This document shows, piece by piece, positions 28,006 through 38,916 of a stretch of DNA of 64,000 bases. Within the stretch, counting starts at the first letter, position 1, and every line of letters starts with the position of its first letter. Source of the DNA: Luscinia megarhynchos (taxonomy: Eukaryota > Chordata > Aves > Passeriformes > Turdidae). The translations under genes and the position numbers were made by a program. The notes below the pieces were generated by a model. The model did not search any database, was not told the origin of the DNA, and worked only from the letters and a program-made list of their open reading frames with translations. The DNA lies in assembly GCA_034336665.1 (NCBI GenBank), contig CM067576.1, positions 10,779,385-10,843,384 of the forward strand, in the 5' to 3' direction.

Positions 28006-31000
28006 TAAAAAGGGCAAAGAAGAGCATTGAAAATCACCTTTGCTGATCTTTTTCATTTAGAATGTTTAATTACATTTTTAGACATTAATTTCTGTTTGCA
28101 ATTACTCTTTTCTAAAGGTTGTGCATGTCAGCCTGAGGCTGTTGAAATAAAAGCTTCCAGCAGGGGTTAAAACTGAGAGCAGAGATAGTAAATATGAATT
28201 GAACCTTTTTAGTAAATTAAGCATCTATTTTCATCATTAAAAAGAAAACAAACCCAGATTTTTTTGTTGTTTGATGGCTCTCATAGTAATCAAAGAAAAA
28301 AGAACAAACCTAGTGCAACACAAAATATGAAACCATACAGTGATTTCAGATATTGTCTCGGTGGGCTGTTTGCAAATGCTTAAATTTGTAGAAATTTAGG
28401 TGATAATGTGTTTTATCTTCACAATAAAGCCAGTGGAGCTTCTTCTTCATAAACTGCTGAATATAAATGTATAGTCTTCAACTTAGAAAATTAAAATTAA
28501 ATAGTGTCCTTATTAAAAACTAAGTAGTAACACCAAACATTAATTCTTATCTGGCTTAAATCAAGACAAAAGATATTTCTGTAGTTGAAGTTTGATGCTG
28601 ATTTCCCCCCGCATATTTATACAGCTTAAGGTTTACATGTTTCCTTGTGATGCTTTTTAGCAGTGGAGGTCATTTAGATTTTAGTTTAAAGCAGCAAAAA
28701 TATGCTTAGAACCTCTTGATACCATTTCACATCACTAGAAGGAATCCTGTGAATTAGCAAAGGAAAGCAGCCAATTAGTGCTGGTGATCCAGAGGTTAAA
28801 GAGTTGCAAAGTTCTGATTAATTCCCTCACTAATGAGGTATCTACAGCTGTGTGGTGGCCTGAGCTGCTGGTTCTGGGAAGCATCAGAACTGTCTCCAAG
28901 AAATTAGATGAAGCCAAGAGCAGCATTTACTCATACTAACACTCAACATTTTAGCTGCTGATTTTAAGTTCCTTGGAGAAGTACTGGTTCCTCATTAATT
29001 GTTTGTGCTCCAGTGTGTGTGCGCTTCAAACTGGCAGGGAATTGATTTCCTCATCCTCAATCTCCACCCCCAGGCTCTCTGAGATGACAGCAAAATTTAA
29101 ATGTGTTATCTGTGTGTGAAGCAGCTTGAGAAATTGAAACTATGGATACTTCTGCACTCTGTGCAGAAGAGAAGTGTGAAATGATCAGAGGATATTAACA
29201 GCATTTCTTAAAAAAAAACCTTACAGAAGAGGCAGTGCTCCAGAGAACTCTGTGGGATATGGGATGGAACTGCATGTACCAATTAAATCCATAGTGCCAA
29301 TAGCTCACAGCAGTTCTGCAAATCAGTGCTGTTTACAGGAACCAGACAGTAAAACAGAAAAGAAAGGGGGGAAAAAAGGCTTATTGGAATTACAGTTTCA
29401 AATATGATACTCTGGGATTTTTTTTCTGCTTTTCAAAGTCTTGATTCCATAGATTTAGGGGGTTGATTTGGACCTGTCTTATTTCGTCTTGTGGCCTCTT
29501 CCTTTTGTCTCTGCTTGACTTGCACAGCTGAGGTGGAAGTAAGTGATGGTGTAAGCACAGAAACAGCTTAAACTGTGTTTTTTTCTGCCAGGTGGGGTGT
29601 TGGGACAGGGATATTTGATAACTACAGATAACTGAATCTGGGCTGCATAGCATGATCTTGGTTTTCCAATAGCTGGGAAGAAGGTAGTGGAAGAGTAGAA
29701 TTGCTACCTAATATTTCACTTGATTTCTTGTATGAAGGGTTTTCATAATCTGAAAATTATTGATATGTCACATCAGAAACCTCCTCCAGAATGAATGAAC
29801 ACATGAACCAGAAAAACTACCTGATGGAAAGTGGTTATTTTCTTTGAAGGATATTGTCTTTTGTCTTAGGAGCAGTACAGAGAGAAACCTGATATGTTTG
29901 TCCCCTGGAAATATGGCATATACAAAATATCTACTTAAGAGTCAAGTTTTCCATTTTGTTATCTTAGGTAAAACTGAGCTGGACCTGCTGAGATCTGAAT
30001 CTGATTTCAGCTGTGGAGTGTTTTCATGACATGTAATGAGCTCCTTTAGGAATTTTTTGATCTGCAATTGAAAGATCTGAGAACCCAAACTGCTCCAAGG
30101 AAGCCATGTGAGTTTTGTCTTTTTGAGGGAAGTGTCAGAGAGGCTGAGAGATCCCCCTTATATTGTGAAGAAATCTAGCTGATGATTGTACTAGGAAGAT
30201 AAAATTCAATCTTTGCAAGGAGAAATCTTACTCCCCCTGTCCAGGATTTCGTTACTCAGGCCAGAAGAGAGTTTTGGTTTCTAACCCAGCACCAAAAATG
30301 ACACTTGTCACTGTACTTCTACTTCAAGCACAAACCAAATCAAACCAAACCCAGATCTCTCACTCTTCAAGGCCAACACCAGAAAATTATGAAAGTTGTA
30401 GGATTACAAGATACCTTTCCCTGAAAAGTAGAATGGGCATAGGCTTTCCTTATCCTTATCCTTACACTTTCCTTATCTTTTCCCTCTTGTGAACCACCAA
30501 AGTCTTCCCCACGCTCACCCAGGCAGTTCTGAACAGGGAGCACCACTGCTCAGAAGAAATATTGTTTAATGAGGGTCTAAGACAGCCTGCAGTGCTGAAA
30601 CATGCTGCTGAGGCAGGCAAGCATATCTACCACTGCCTACACACTACCAGAACATTTTCTCTCTTTTCTTTCTATCTGCCTATGCTTTTTCCTCCCCTAG
30701 TCCTTCCCTTTCCCCTTCCCATGGAACATCCCATATGCCATTTCATACAATCCATAGGTTCTGCTCTGCACCATCCCCAAATTCTCCTCCCTTGCTGTAA
30801 GTCTTATATCACCAGGGCTATCATCATCTTTAAGCTTCATGACATTGCTAGGAGAGAGTTTGCCTTCACCTTGGTGGGCTTGGAAGGGCCAGAAGAGGAG
30901 TGGGACAGTTTGTGTTGGGGTTGTTGTCTCCCATCTGATCAGCTGAGTGTGATTTTTGGAAGTGAAATGTGTGTTAAGGACAAGGAGAGAAGTGCAGCAG

Positions 31001-32050
31001 AGGATACCACAGCAGTACCTGTCACTGTAATAAACTGGTTTGCGGTAGGGGGGAGCTCACTCCTGGAAACTGGAGAAGGTGGAAGTCTGGGGAAAGCAGA
31101 AGTCAGGGTGAGACCTGCGACCTCTCAGACACATCTGAACACAGGGAGCCACAAACCTCCTCTGTTCTGCTGTGTAGGGTTGGGTTAGGTAAAAAATGGC
31201 CCAAGGACAGAGTGCTTGAAGCAGCTGTTAGAAATCTGAGTAGCTCTGGACAGATGCAGAAGAAAAAGCCTGTATCCAAAAAAGCAGCTGCCATCAGGAG
31301 ACAGAAATTATGGTGGACAACTGCAAAACTGGATTATGGAGCTGGTGCAATTCTCAGGCCAGGTGAGTAAGATTAAAATGCATAAAGGAGAGTGTCTCTC
31401 AAAATCAAGGGCATGTTATCCCATGGAATGCATGAATGAGGCCAAGCAAAGAGGCAATGCCTCACTGAAAGAGAGGGACCAAACATGGAAAATTTATTCT
31501 GCATGTCCAAAAACTGCTCTGAAGAAGAAAAGGTGAAGAGGCCATGATGGACTGACTGGGCAAGCCACCTATAGCCACCCATCTTGGAATATTTTATTAG
31601 GCACCTGTAACTTGGAAGAATTTTTTTCCTGAACAGTACTCAAGCAGTTCCATGGGGAATTCAGGTGTACAACAAATGCCTCCAGAGCTTCTGTCCCTGT
31701 GTGCTGAGCATTAACCAGGATAGAATGGTAAAACGTCTCCAACAGGAGATGCAAAAGTCTTGGCCCCTGGAGAGAAAGGGAAGGTAACCAGCACGGACAC
31801 CTGGGTGCCTTCAGCACTGACTGATGGAGGCTGGACACAGGTGGAGGGGAATGGGCAGACCTGGGCATGAATGGAGAATGAACATGGGATAAGTGTGGGT
31901 GGAGAGGAATGATGGTGATCTGTGGGAACAGGGAAGGGAATGGAGGAACCCTTGGAGTCGGTGCAGGGGAAGGGAACGAACCTGAGGGCACAAGGGGCTG
32001 ACCTGGCTCTGCTGTCTATCGCACTCAGAAACCTTTCCAGCCCCAAAAGC
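28006..32050. other. Intergenic, AT-rich, nothing recognised
   Basis: From the CR1 end to the APBB3 CpG island I find no exon matching a known family, no RNA gene and no clear repeat. Several short open frames (for example around 30562-31188) lack codon conservation cues. In human the corresponding interval between HARS1 and APBB3 holds DND1, WDR55, IK, NDUFA2, TMCO6, CD14 and SLC35A4; none could be identified here. Confidence 0.6.
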
Positions 32051-32260
32051 CCCTTCCCTCCCCAGGAACACCCCAAGGGCCCCGGACACCCGCGCCCCTT
32101 CCCCAGCTCCGTCCCGGCGATCCCCCGCGCCCCCCCGGCTCTCTCCAGCCCCGCCCCCGGCCCGCCCCGGTCCCGGTCCCGCCCCTCCCGCCGCAGCCGC
32201 CGCGGCTCCGGGGCTGGGCAGGCGGCGGCGGGGGCGCCGCGCCGGGCGGGCGGCGGGGCC
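32050..32260 (+). promoter_or_regulatory. APBB3 CpG-island promoter
   Basis: Strongly GC-rich sequence with CpG clusters and no TATA box immediately upstream of the APBB3 start codon. The island continues into intron 1. Confidence 0.6.
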
Positions 32261-35200
32261 ATGCTGGGCAAGGACTACATGCTGGCCATCGTCCTGGTCA
32301 ACTGCGACGGTCAGCGCGGCGGGCAGGGCGGGCGCGGGCACGGGCACGGGCACAGCCCCCGTGGTCAGGGACGGCTTGCAGGACCGGGGATGAGTTGCGG
32401 GGTTGGGGTCGCGTTGCGGGGCCGGGGTCGCGGTCGGGGGGTGGGGCCGGGGCCGGGTTACGGGGCCGGGCCCCGTGGGTGGGAGCGGCAGCCGCGCCCG
32501 GAGCTGTCCGCGGTGCTGATCGGGGCCCTCGGCGCCCGGCCCGGCCCGGCCCGGCCCCGCCGCTCCCCGCCCCGCCAAGGTCGCCGGGAGCCCACCCGCT
32601 CCGGGGGCACCTCCATATCTCCCCACCCCTGGAGCATCCCCACCCTGCCACCACCCGGGACCCCCATCCCGCGGGAACCCCGCCCGGCCCCACAGCCCTG
32701 GCCGCTCGCAGCGCGCCGCCCCCGCGGGCCCGGGCTCCCTCCGGCCGTGCTGCGCCACGGGCTCGAGTCGGTGCCCGCAGAGGGCTGGGGGTGCGGGGGC
32801 CACGGCTACGGCACCCTCCAGCTGCAGCCCGCGGGGTACAATCCGCTGCCCGGGCCCTTTCCCGGCCGAGGCCAGGGGAGCACTGGGCTGGCGGCCGCGG
32901 GCCAAGCCCAAGCCTGGGCGCCCCGCAGGGTTCCCAGCCTGGCAGGCCCGGGCAGCCCCTGCCCTCTGTGCCCTGCCGGGGTCCCGCTGTGCCTCCGGGA
33001 GCCAGCGAGGCAGTTCCCTGCACTGGGTCTGCCACCGCTGCAGCCACGCTGGCATCGTGCCATGCTCCCTTGCCAGGCTCCTCTCCCAGCCCATGTGTCC
33101 AGCCACCCACCCGGAGGCCGCTGCAAAACCCTTCTGCTGCTGGGCAAAGCTGTTGGCTCCTCAGGACAGCTGGGGAATCTTCCTCTCTACCCCGTATCTC
33201 ACACACTCTCTCTGCACAGACAACCTCTGGAGCGACCAGAGCCTGGAGACAGACCCTGACCTTCCCCCAAGCTGGAGGAAAATCTGTGACTCTCTGGGTA
33301 CCTATTACTGGCATGTGCCAACAGGCACGACACAATGGCAGCACCCTGCACGCACCACTGGCCCAGGAGGGCACATGGAGGCTGATGGAGAGGAGACACT
33401 CCAGGGAAGGGTAGGGAATGTGGTCAGGGATGTGAGGGCTGGTGTTGGATTCCCTCTGGACTGGTCCAGCCTCCCCTTGGAGCATCCTGTCTGTGTGACC
33501 CTGAAGTCCTGCTCAGCCCCATTCTGGGGTTAAGTCCTTTGAAAGGCTCCAGCAGGCCCCATCCTAGGGCTCATCCTAGTTGGACTCATATTGACTACCC
33601 AAGATGCTCACAAGCTTGTTGCTGTCCTGGGAGGGGGGGCTCCTACATGGTGCCTCCTGACTGCCTCTCTTGCAGCTGTCACCCCTTTCTTCTTCTCTCC
33701 CAGGAATGCCAGGGTCCTGCAGCGAAGCACTCGGCAAAGGATCGGCCTATTCCCAGCCCCATGGCTTCACTGTCCCGGAGGTAGGGCTATCCTTGTGCAT
33801 TGCTGGCTTGTTTGTGGGGTACCATTGATCCTTGACCAGTGCTGGGTGCTGGGCCCTGGTGCTTCCCCCCAGTGCAGCTGAAACCAGCAGGACCTTGCTG
33901 GGCACCCCCATGGGATGCTTCCCAGCTGCTGGTTCCAGGGCATCCTGATGCTTCCCTGGGTACTCCAGGAGCACGCGGAGGGAGCTTGCCCTGACTGCCC
34001 CATCCCTCTGCAGGCACTCTCTGTCCTGGCATGGAGATGACTTCCAGCACAGTGCAGAGCCCGGCTCCAAGGTACTGCACCCGCCAGCTTCACTGCCGCA
34101 TCGTGGGCTGTGCTGGCACAAGAGGAGGAGGATGGCAGCTGGCAGGGACGTGGATGGGGGCCAGAGCAGGGGTGACCACTCTGGCACAGCGAGGTGTGCA
34201 GGACGGAGGTGACTGTGCCAGTGGCACTGGACCCTCTCGTGTCTCTGCTCAGTGCTTTGCTGTGCGCTCTCTGGGCTGGGTGGAGATCCCCGAGGAGGAC
34301 CTGGCACCTGGCAAGAGCAGCATCGCTGTCAACAACTGCATCCAGCAGCTCTCCAACAGCAAGGGCCAGGGCTCTGCGGAGAACCAGGGTGAGGTAAGAG
34401 CCTGGGATGGTGCTGCCAGGCAGGGTCCCACCCCAGGGCTGCTGCTACTGGGGCTGGAGGGGAGCAGGTGGTAGAGTCAACTCTACACAGAGCATCCATC
34501 TGATGATCCCACATGTAGAGCACGTGGGTCTGACAGGTCTGTTTCTTGGGAACAGTGCGTGGGTGGGTCCCCTACACATGGGAATGGTAGCTGGGAAGGG
34601 CAGGGGAGGAACAGGGCTGACCCCACAGCTGGGGTGGAGCAGGCTGCTGGTGAAGGGCTTTGCCTCCACAGAGATTGGGTGCTGGGGATGCTCAGGCTGT
34701 CTGTCAGGCTGAAGGAACCACTGCCCTCTGCAGGGCCAGGACCTAGTGATGATTCTGAAGAAAGACACCATGAGCCTGGTGGACCCCCTCGACCACAGCC
34801 TGATCCACCGCCAGCCCATCCTCAACATCCGTGTCTGGGGTGTTGGCTGCAACAACGGCAGGTGCCAGGGGCGAGGGCAGAGCAGTGCAGGGGCCAGGGG
34901 GGTGGCTCTGCCCTCTTGGGGGGAGGCAGGCCAGCAGTGACCTGTCCCCTCTCCTCCCTCCCGACTGCCACCATGACTGCAGGGACAGGTAAGGGGGCAC
35001 AAGGCTGGGGGCAGTACAGGCAGGGGGCTGCCTCTCTTGGCATCTCACTGCCTTGCTCGTGGCCTTGCAGAGACTTCGCCTTTGTGGCCAGTGACAAGGA
35101 CACCTGTGTCCTCAAGTGTCACGTCTTCCACTGCAATGTGCCTGCCAAGGGCATCGCCAAGGCTCTGCATGAGATGTGCTCCAAGGTGGGATGCAGGGCC

Positions 35201-36418
35201 CCGAAGGGTGTGAGCATGGCTCGGGGATCTCGGGGGTGGGGGGAGGCTCCGGGACCCCCGTCTCTTGCAGATCGTGGCCGAACGAGCTGTAGCGAGCAGC
35301 AGGCTGCCCCGTGCCGCCACGCTGGAGCCCATTTCTGCCGAGGACCTGCCACTGCAAGGTAGTGGCATTTCTGCCACGGTCCGCCTTTGAGCCAGAGCCC
35401 TCTGGCTTGTCCGGCTGTTTCCCCTGAGGTCCTTGGGGATGGGGGACATAGTGAGGGACACAGGTGTAGCCCCACCTCTCTCGTCCTGGCAGTGGATATC
35501 CTAGAAGCGGTGCGGCAGTCGATGCAGACCTACGAGGCGCTGTACATCGGCAGCCTGCCCGTGCCCAGGGCCATGGGTAAGCGCTGCTGCTCCCCCGAAG
35601 CTGGGGGACGCCCAGGAAGCCCCTCCGTGCCCTGGGGCCGGACGACCCCTGCCCGCACCATGCCCGCAGCCGGGGCCGATGCGATGGGGTGTCCCTCTCG
35701 CCCAGGGATGGATGTGTTGAACGACGCCATCGAGAAGCTGACGAGGCGCCCTGGGCGGGAGAACTGGACGCCCTCCCTCATCTACGTGTCCGACACGGCC
35801 ATGAGGGTGCACCCGGCGCAGGTGGGGAGGGGACGGGGGGCTGTGGCCGGAGCGGGCACGGCGCTGCCCCCGGCAGAGCGCACCTGGGGGCGGCAGGGCT
35901 GGACGGGCCCGCGGGGTCCCCGCAGGAGCCCGAGGAGGCGGCGCACATCTGGGAGTGCCAGGTGCGGTACGTGACTTTCCTGGGCGTGGGCCGGGACGCG
36001 CACACCTTCGCGCTCATCGTGGACACGGGGCGACGCTTCCAGTGCGCGGCCTTCTGGTGCGAGCCCGACGCCGGCACCATCTCGGAGGCGGTGCAGGCCG
36101 CCTGCATGGTGAGCGCCGCTGGAGACGCGCGGCCCCGGGGCGGGCGGGGTGACCCCGGGGCCGAGTGCCCCCGCGCTGCCTCTCGTGTCCCCGCAGGTGC
36201 AGTACCAGAAGTGCCTCGTGGCCGCCGCGCCGGGGGCGAAGGCGAAGAGCGCGGCTGGCCGGGGCCGGGCCGGGCCGGCGGCCGCGGGGGACGCTGCCCG
36301 CGGGGCGGCCAAGGCGGGGGCTGGCGGCGGCGGCGCGGGGCCCGGGGCCCGCAAGCGGGGACTCTTCTCCTTCCTGGAGGTGTTCCGCCTCCGGCGGGCC
36401 CTCCTGCACAGCCCGTAG
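32261..36418 (+). CDS. APBB3: APBB3 (FE65-like 2), amyloid precursor protein-binding family B member 3
   Basis: Cytoplasmic/nuclear adaptor that binds the NPxY tails of APP-family proteins. Thirteen exons, all phases consistent: 32261-32309, 33220-33410, 33704-33780, 34014-34071, 34253-34393, 34734-34861, 34983-34988, 35071-35185, 35271-35358, 35493-35576, 35706-35821, 35926-36108, 36197-36418. Product 485 residues (human 486). The N-terminus [17 protein letters not shown] is diagnostic. A WW domain lies at about 30-60 (LPPSWRK ... TYYWHV ... TQWQHP). PTB1 starts at about 126 ([20 protein letters not shown]) and runs to about 255. PTB2 runs from about 275 ([20 protein letters not shown]) to about 420 ([13 protein letters not shown]). 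The C-terminus ends in [17 protein letters not shown] after a Gly/Ala-rich low-complexity segment that is more extreme than in mammals. Exon 7 is a 6-nt microexon. Exons 2-3 between WW and PTB1 are poorly conserved, so their boundaries are the least certain. Confidence 0.96.
32380..32480 (+). repeat. G-rich degenerate tandem repeat in APBB3 intron 1
   Basis: Repeating GGGG runs spaced by TTGC/TCGC/CC (for example ttgcggggttggggtcgcgt, then ttgcggggccggggtcgcgg) span about 100 bp just after the first exon. The spacing of G runs suits G-quadruplex formation in the sense strand and nascent RNA. Confidence 0.65.
34983..34988 (+). other. APBB3 6-nt microexon (GGACAG)
   Basis: Sequence ctgcag|GGACAG|gtaagg between exons ending ..GGCAG and starting AGACTTC. 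Inclusion gives AG|G GAC AG|A GAC, encoding R-D-R-D-F, and matches the GRDRDFAF residues of human APBB3; skipping keeps the frame. FE65-family genes are known to carry a 6-nt exon at this place in PTB1, neuron-specific in APBB1. Confidence 0.9.
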
Positions 36419-36611
36419 CGGGCCAGGCCGGGCCGGGGCCGGGGCCGGAGCCAGAGGGGAGGAGCCCACGGCCCCTACCCCGACCCGGCCCCGGCCCCGG
36501 CCCCCGCCCCGAGCGCGGCCCCCGGCGGGGCGGGACAGGCGCGGCCCCGCCCCTCCCGCCCTGCCCCGCCTCACGGCCCGGAAGGGGCGGGGCCGGGCGT
36601 GACGTGGCGGG
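36419..36611 (+). promoter_or_regulatory. APBB3-SRA1 intergenic spacer and SRA1 promoter
   Basis: Only 193 bp lie between the APBB3 stop and the SRA1 ATG. It is almost pure GC, with GGGGCC repeats near 36425-36450 and complementary GGCCCC repeats near 36482-36505 that can pair. GGGCGG boxes and TGACGTGG (36600-36607, CRE-like) precede the ATG. No AATAAA is present for APBB3. Confidence 0.65.
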
Positions 36612-38003
36612 ATGGCGGAGTCCTACGTGAAGCCGGGTGAGGGGGCGCGGGGCGCGCGCGCGTTACTTCCGGTGCGGGGGGGTCCCGGTGCGGGACAGTG
36701 CCGGGTCTGCCCGGGTGGGGCCGCGCCCGGCATCGGCTCCTCCGGGGGTCCGTGTGCGGGCGGCCGCCGGGGCCGTACCGGCTGTGGGGAGCGCCGGGAG
36801 GGACGTGCCCGGGGGTCCCGCCTGGCGCGGGTGCTCCCCGGTCTCCTCCGGTCTCACCGCGCCCTTCACTGCTGCAGGGAACCAGGAGCGCGGCTGGAAC
36901 GACCCCCCCCAGTTCTCGTACGGGCTGCAGGCGCAAGCCGGGGGCTCCCGCCGGACCCCGCTCACCCGCCGGGCCCCCGCCCCGCCCGCGGGGGCACCCC
37001 CAGGTCAGCACCGCGGAGCCCCCGCCTGCCCCTCACCCTGCCCGGCCTCCCTCTGCGGCCCCGGCCGAGCTCCAGGGGCCGCTCCCCGCCGGGACCCGCA
37101 GGGAGCTGCGGCCCGGCTCCCGCAGCGGCGGTGCGGCTCTGGGTCCCCGTTCCGCGGGGTCCGATGTGACGGGCTCGGCGCTTCTGCCCCGCAGGTGCCC
37201 CCCCGGAGCCGCCCAGTGTCCCCGCAGACCCCGCAGCGCCGCCGCCCCGGGCGCTGGGGCCGCCCCCGCAGGGTTCTGGCGCTGCCCCGCGGGCCGAGGC
37301 CCGGCCGAGCGCGGCGCGCCCGGAGCAGGAGGAGTGCAGCGTGTCCGCCGACACCGTCCTCGCCCCGCTGCGGGCAGCCCTGGACTCCTGCCGGGCCACG
37401 GTGCAGGTGAGGCTGCGGCCCCTCCCGCCGCCTCTGACCCACGGGGCACGAGGCACAGGGGCGACAGCCGGGGCAGCCAGGCAGGGGCTGCCGGCTTCCA
37501 GGAGACCTCAGGGGTGAAGAGAGCAGCCCCAGAGCTGGTGGGGGCACATCCCTCTCACTCCCAGCTCACTTCTGCTTCCAGAAACAAGTGTGCAATGACA
37601 TCGGGCGGCGGCTGACAGTGCTGGAGGACGCGTGGGCTCAGGGAAAGCTGTCGGCACCAGTGAGGAAGAGGATGAGCCTCCTGGTGCAAGGTACGGGGTT
37701 GAAGGGGGCTGCAGGCGCCCCAGCAGCAGGCACTGGGGCAGAGGCACCCGTGGGACAGTGGATGCTGCGCCCCTGATGGGGTCCCCTGTCCTGGCAGAGC
37801 TTCAGCAGAAGCACTGGGATGCAGCTGATGAGATCCACCGCTCGCTTATGGTGGACCACGTGAACGAGGTGAGCCAGTGGATGGTGGGCGTGAAGCGCCT
37901 CATCGCTGAGACGCGGGACCTGCCCACCGGAGAGACGGACGGCAGCGCTGACACCGAGCCCGCGACTGAGCCTGCGACTGAGCCAGAGCAGGAGGAGCCC
38001 TGA
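36612..38003 (+). CDS. SRA1: SRA1, steroid receptor RNA activator 1 (protein SRAP)
   Basis: Known in mammals both as a functional RNA coactivator of nuclear receptors and as a protein. Five exons with matching phases: 36612-36636, 36878-37003, 37195-37406, 37582-37690, 37798-38003, giving 225 residues (human 236). The N-terminus [20 protein letters not shown] and [11 protein letters not shown] match the family; the extra residues upstream of this Met in human are absent. Exon 3 is a Pro/Ala-rich linker. Exons 4-5 give the helical C-terminal domain ([18 protein letters not shown], then [20 protein letters not shown] and [13 protein letters not shown]). The tail carries an ATEP repeat ([15 protein letters not shown]) not in the human protein as I recall it. 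It lies directly behind APBB3 on the same strand and converges on EIF4EBP3. Confidence 0.96.
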
Positions 38004-38166
38004 CACCAGGGGCGGGGCTGTGGACTGTGAGCGGGGCAGCCCCTGCTCAGGGCCACCGGCGGGAACAGGGCCTCTGCTGCTGGGGCACCCCCTCTGCCTC
38101 CCAATCCTCATCCAGGAAAAGGGGATTTTAATCATTGCGACATTTTAGTGGCGATTCATTATGTTT

Positions 38167-38172
38167 AATAAA
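38167..38172 (+). terminator. SRA1 poly(A) signal AATAAA
   Basis: It lies 164 nt after the SRA1 stop, the first canonical signal downstream of APBB3 and SRA1. Confidence 0.8.
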
Positions 38173-38853
38173 CAGCACCAACCTGCCCCCTCCCACAGTG
38201 TCCCTGAGGGTTCTGGCACTGACAGGTCCTGGGGCTCCCAGGGTCAGCAGGAGATGGGGGATTGCTAGGTGAGTCCATAGGGCTCTGGCCTTGGCAGGAT
38301 GCTCTTGGCCAACAAGATGTCAAGGGAAGAATTGGCAGCATCTGGGTGGAGCAGGCAGTACTGTGTGTCCATGCTGCACTGGCTGGCAAAGCTTGGCCCC
38401 TCATCAGGCAGTGGGGGGCCTACAGCAGACCCAGAGCCCAGCCCTGCTGCAGGAGGGGGCCAGGCTGGCCAGGGAGGCCAACATGTCAACAGCCCCTGGC
38501 ATGACCAGGGTTTGTGCTGCAGCCACAGCCCTGGCTCCCTATCTGGGCTCCTGCTGTTCTGACACAGCTCAGAGTTGAGTCTGGAACCCAAGAGACCTGT
38601 GTGACCTCAGGGACAGGGAGGGACAGGGACAGACACATGCCCAGTCAGGTGTTAACTGTGCTGTTCTCCCCCTGTTCACGGGATGGCCTCACCAGTTGCC
38701 TCCATCACAGCTGAGAACACAGCTCCCAGGCCCTCACCTGCAGTGTCACCCTCTGCACCCTCCTGGTGCTGCTTACCTCCCCTCCCTGGGGATGAGGACC
38801 GTGCTGAGCCCCAACAAAGACACACACCATGTTAGCACAGGGGTTTCACGGTG
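38173..38853. other. Spacer between convergent SRA1 and EIF4EBP3
   Basis: Tail-to-tail region between two opposed poly(A) signals. I see no coding exon or repeat in it. Confidence 0.6.
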
Positions 38854-38859
38854 TTTATT
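38854..38859 (-). terminator. EIF4EBP3 poly(A) signal AATAAA (minus strand)
   Basis: TTTATT on the plus strand, about 175 nt beyond the EIF4EBP3 stop codon, and also suitable for ANKHD1-EIF4EBP3 read-through transcripts. Confidence 0.75.
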
Positions 38860-38916
38860 GATCAAGCATGAGCTCCTAGGCAATTGCACCAGCCACTTGT
38901 GCTAGAGCCTGAGGTG

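Noticed and set aside
30562..31188. A 208-codon plus-strand open frame in the AT-rich intergenic region
   Set aside because: No recognisable family, no supportive splice or promoter context. A hint of retroviral LTR-like text near 31020-31140 (aataaactgg, then tggaaactgg) could not be supported by paired termini or a primer-binding site.
31811..33485. Several open frames of 339-445 codons on both strands around APBB3 exons 1-2
   Set aside because: They translate GC-rich intron 1 and ignore clear splice sites; composition is Arg/Pro/Gly/Ala-rich with no conserved motif.
35689..36630. A 313-codon frame overlapping APBB3 exons 11-13
   Set aside because: It is a +1 shadow of APBB3 that reads through introns; the true frame is fixed by the PTB2 similarity.
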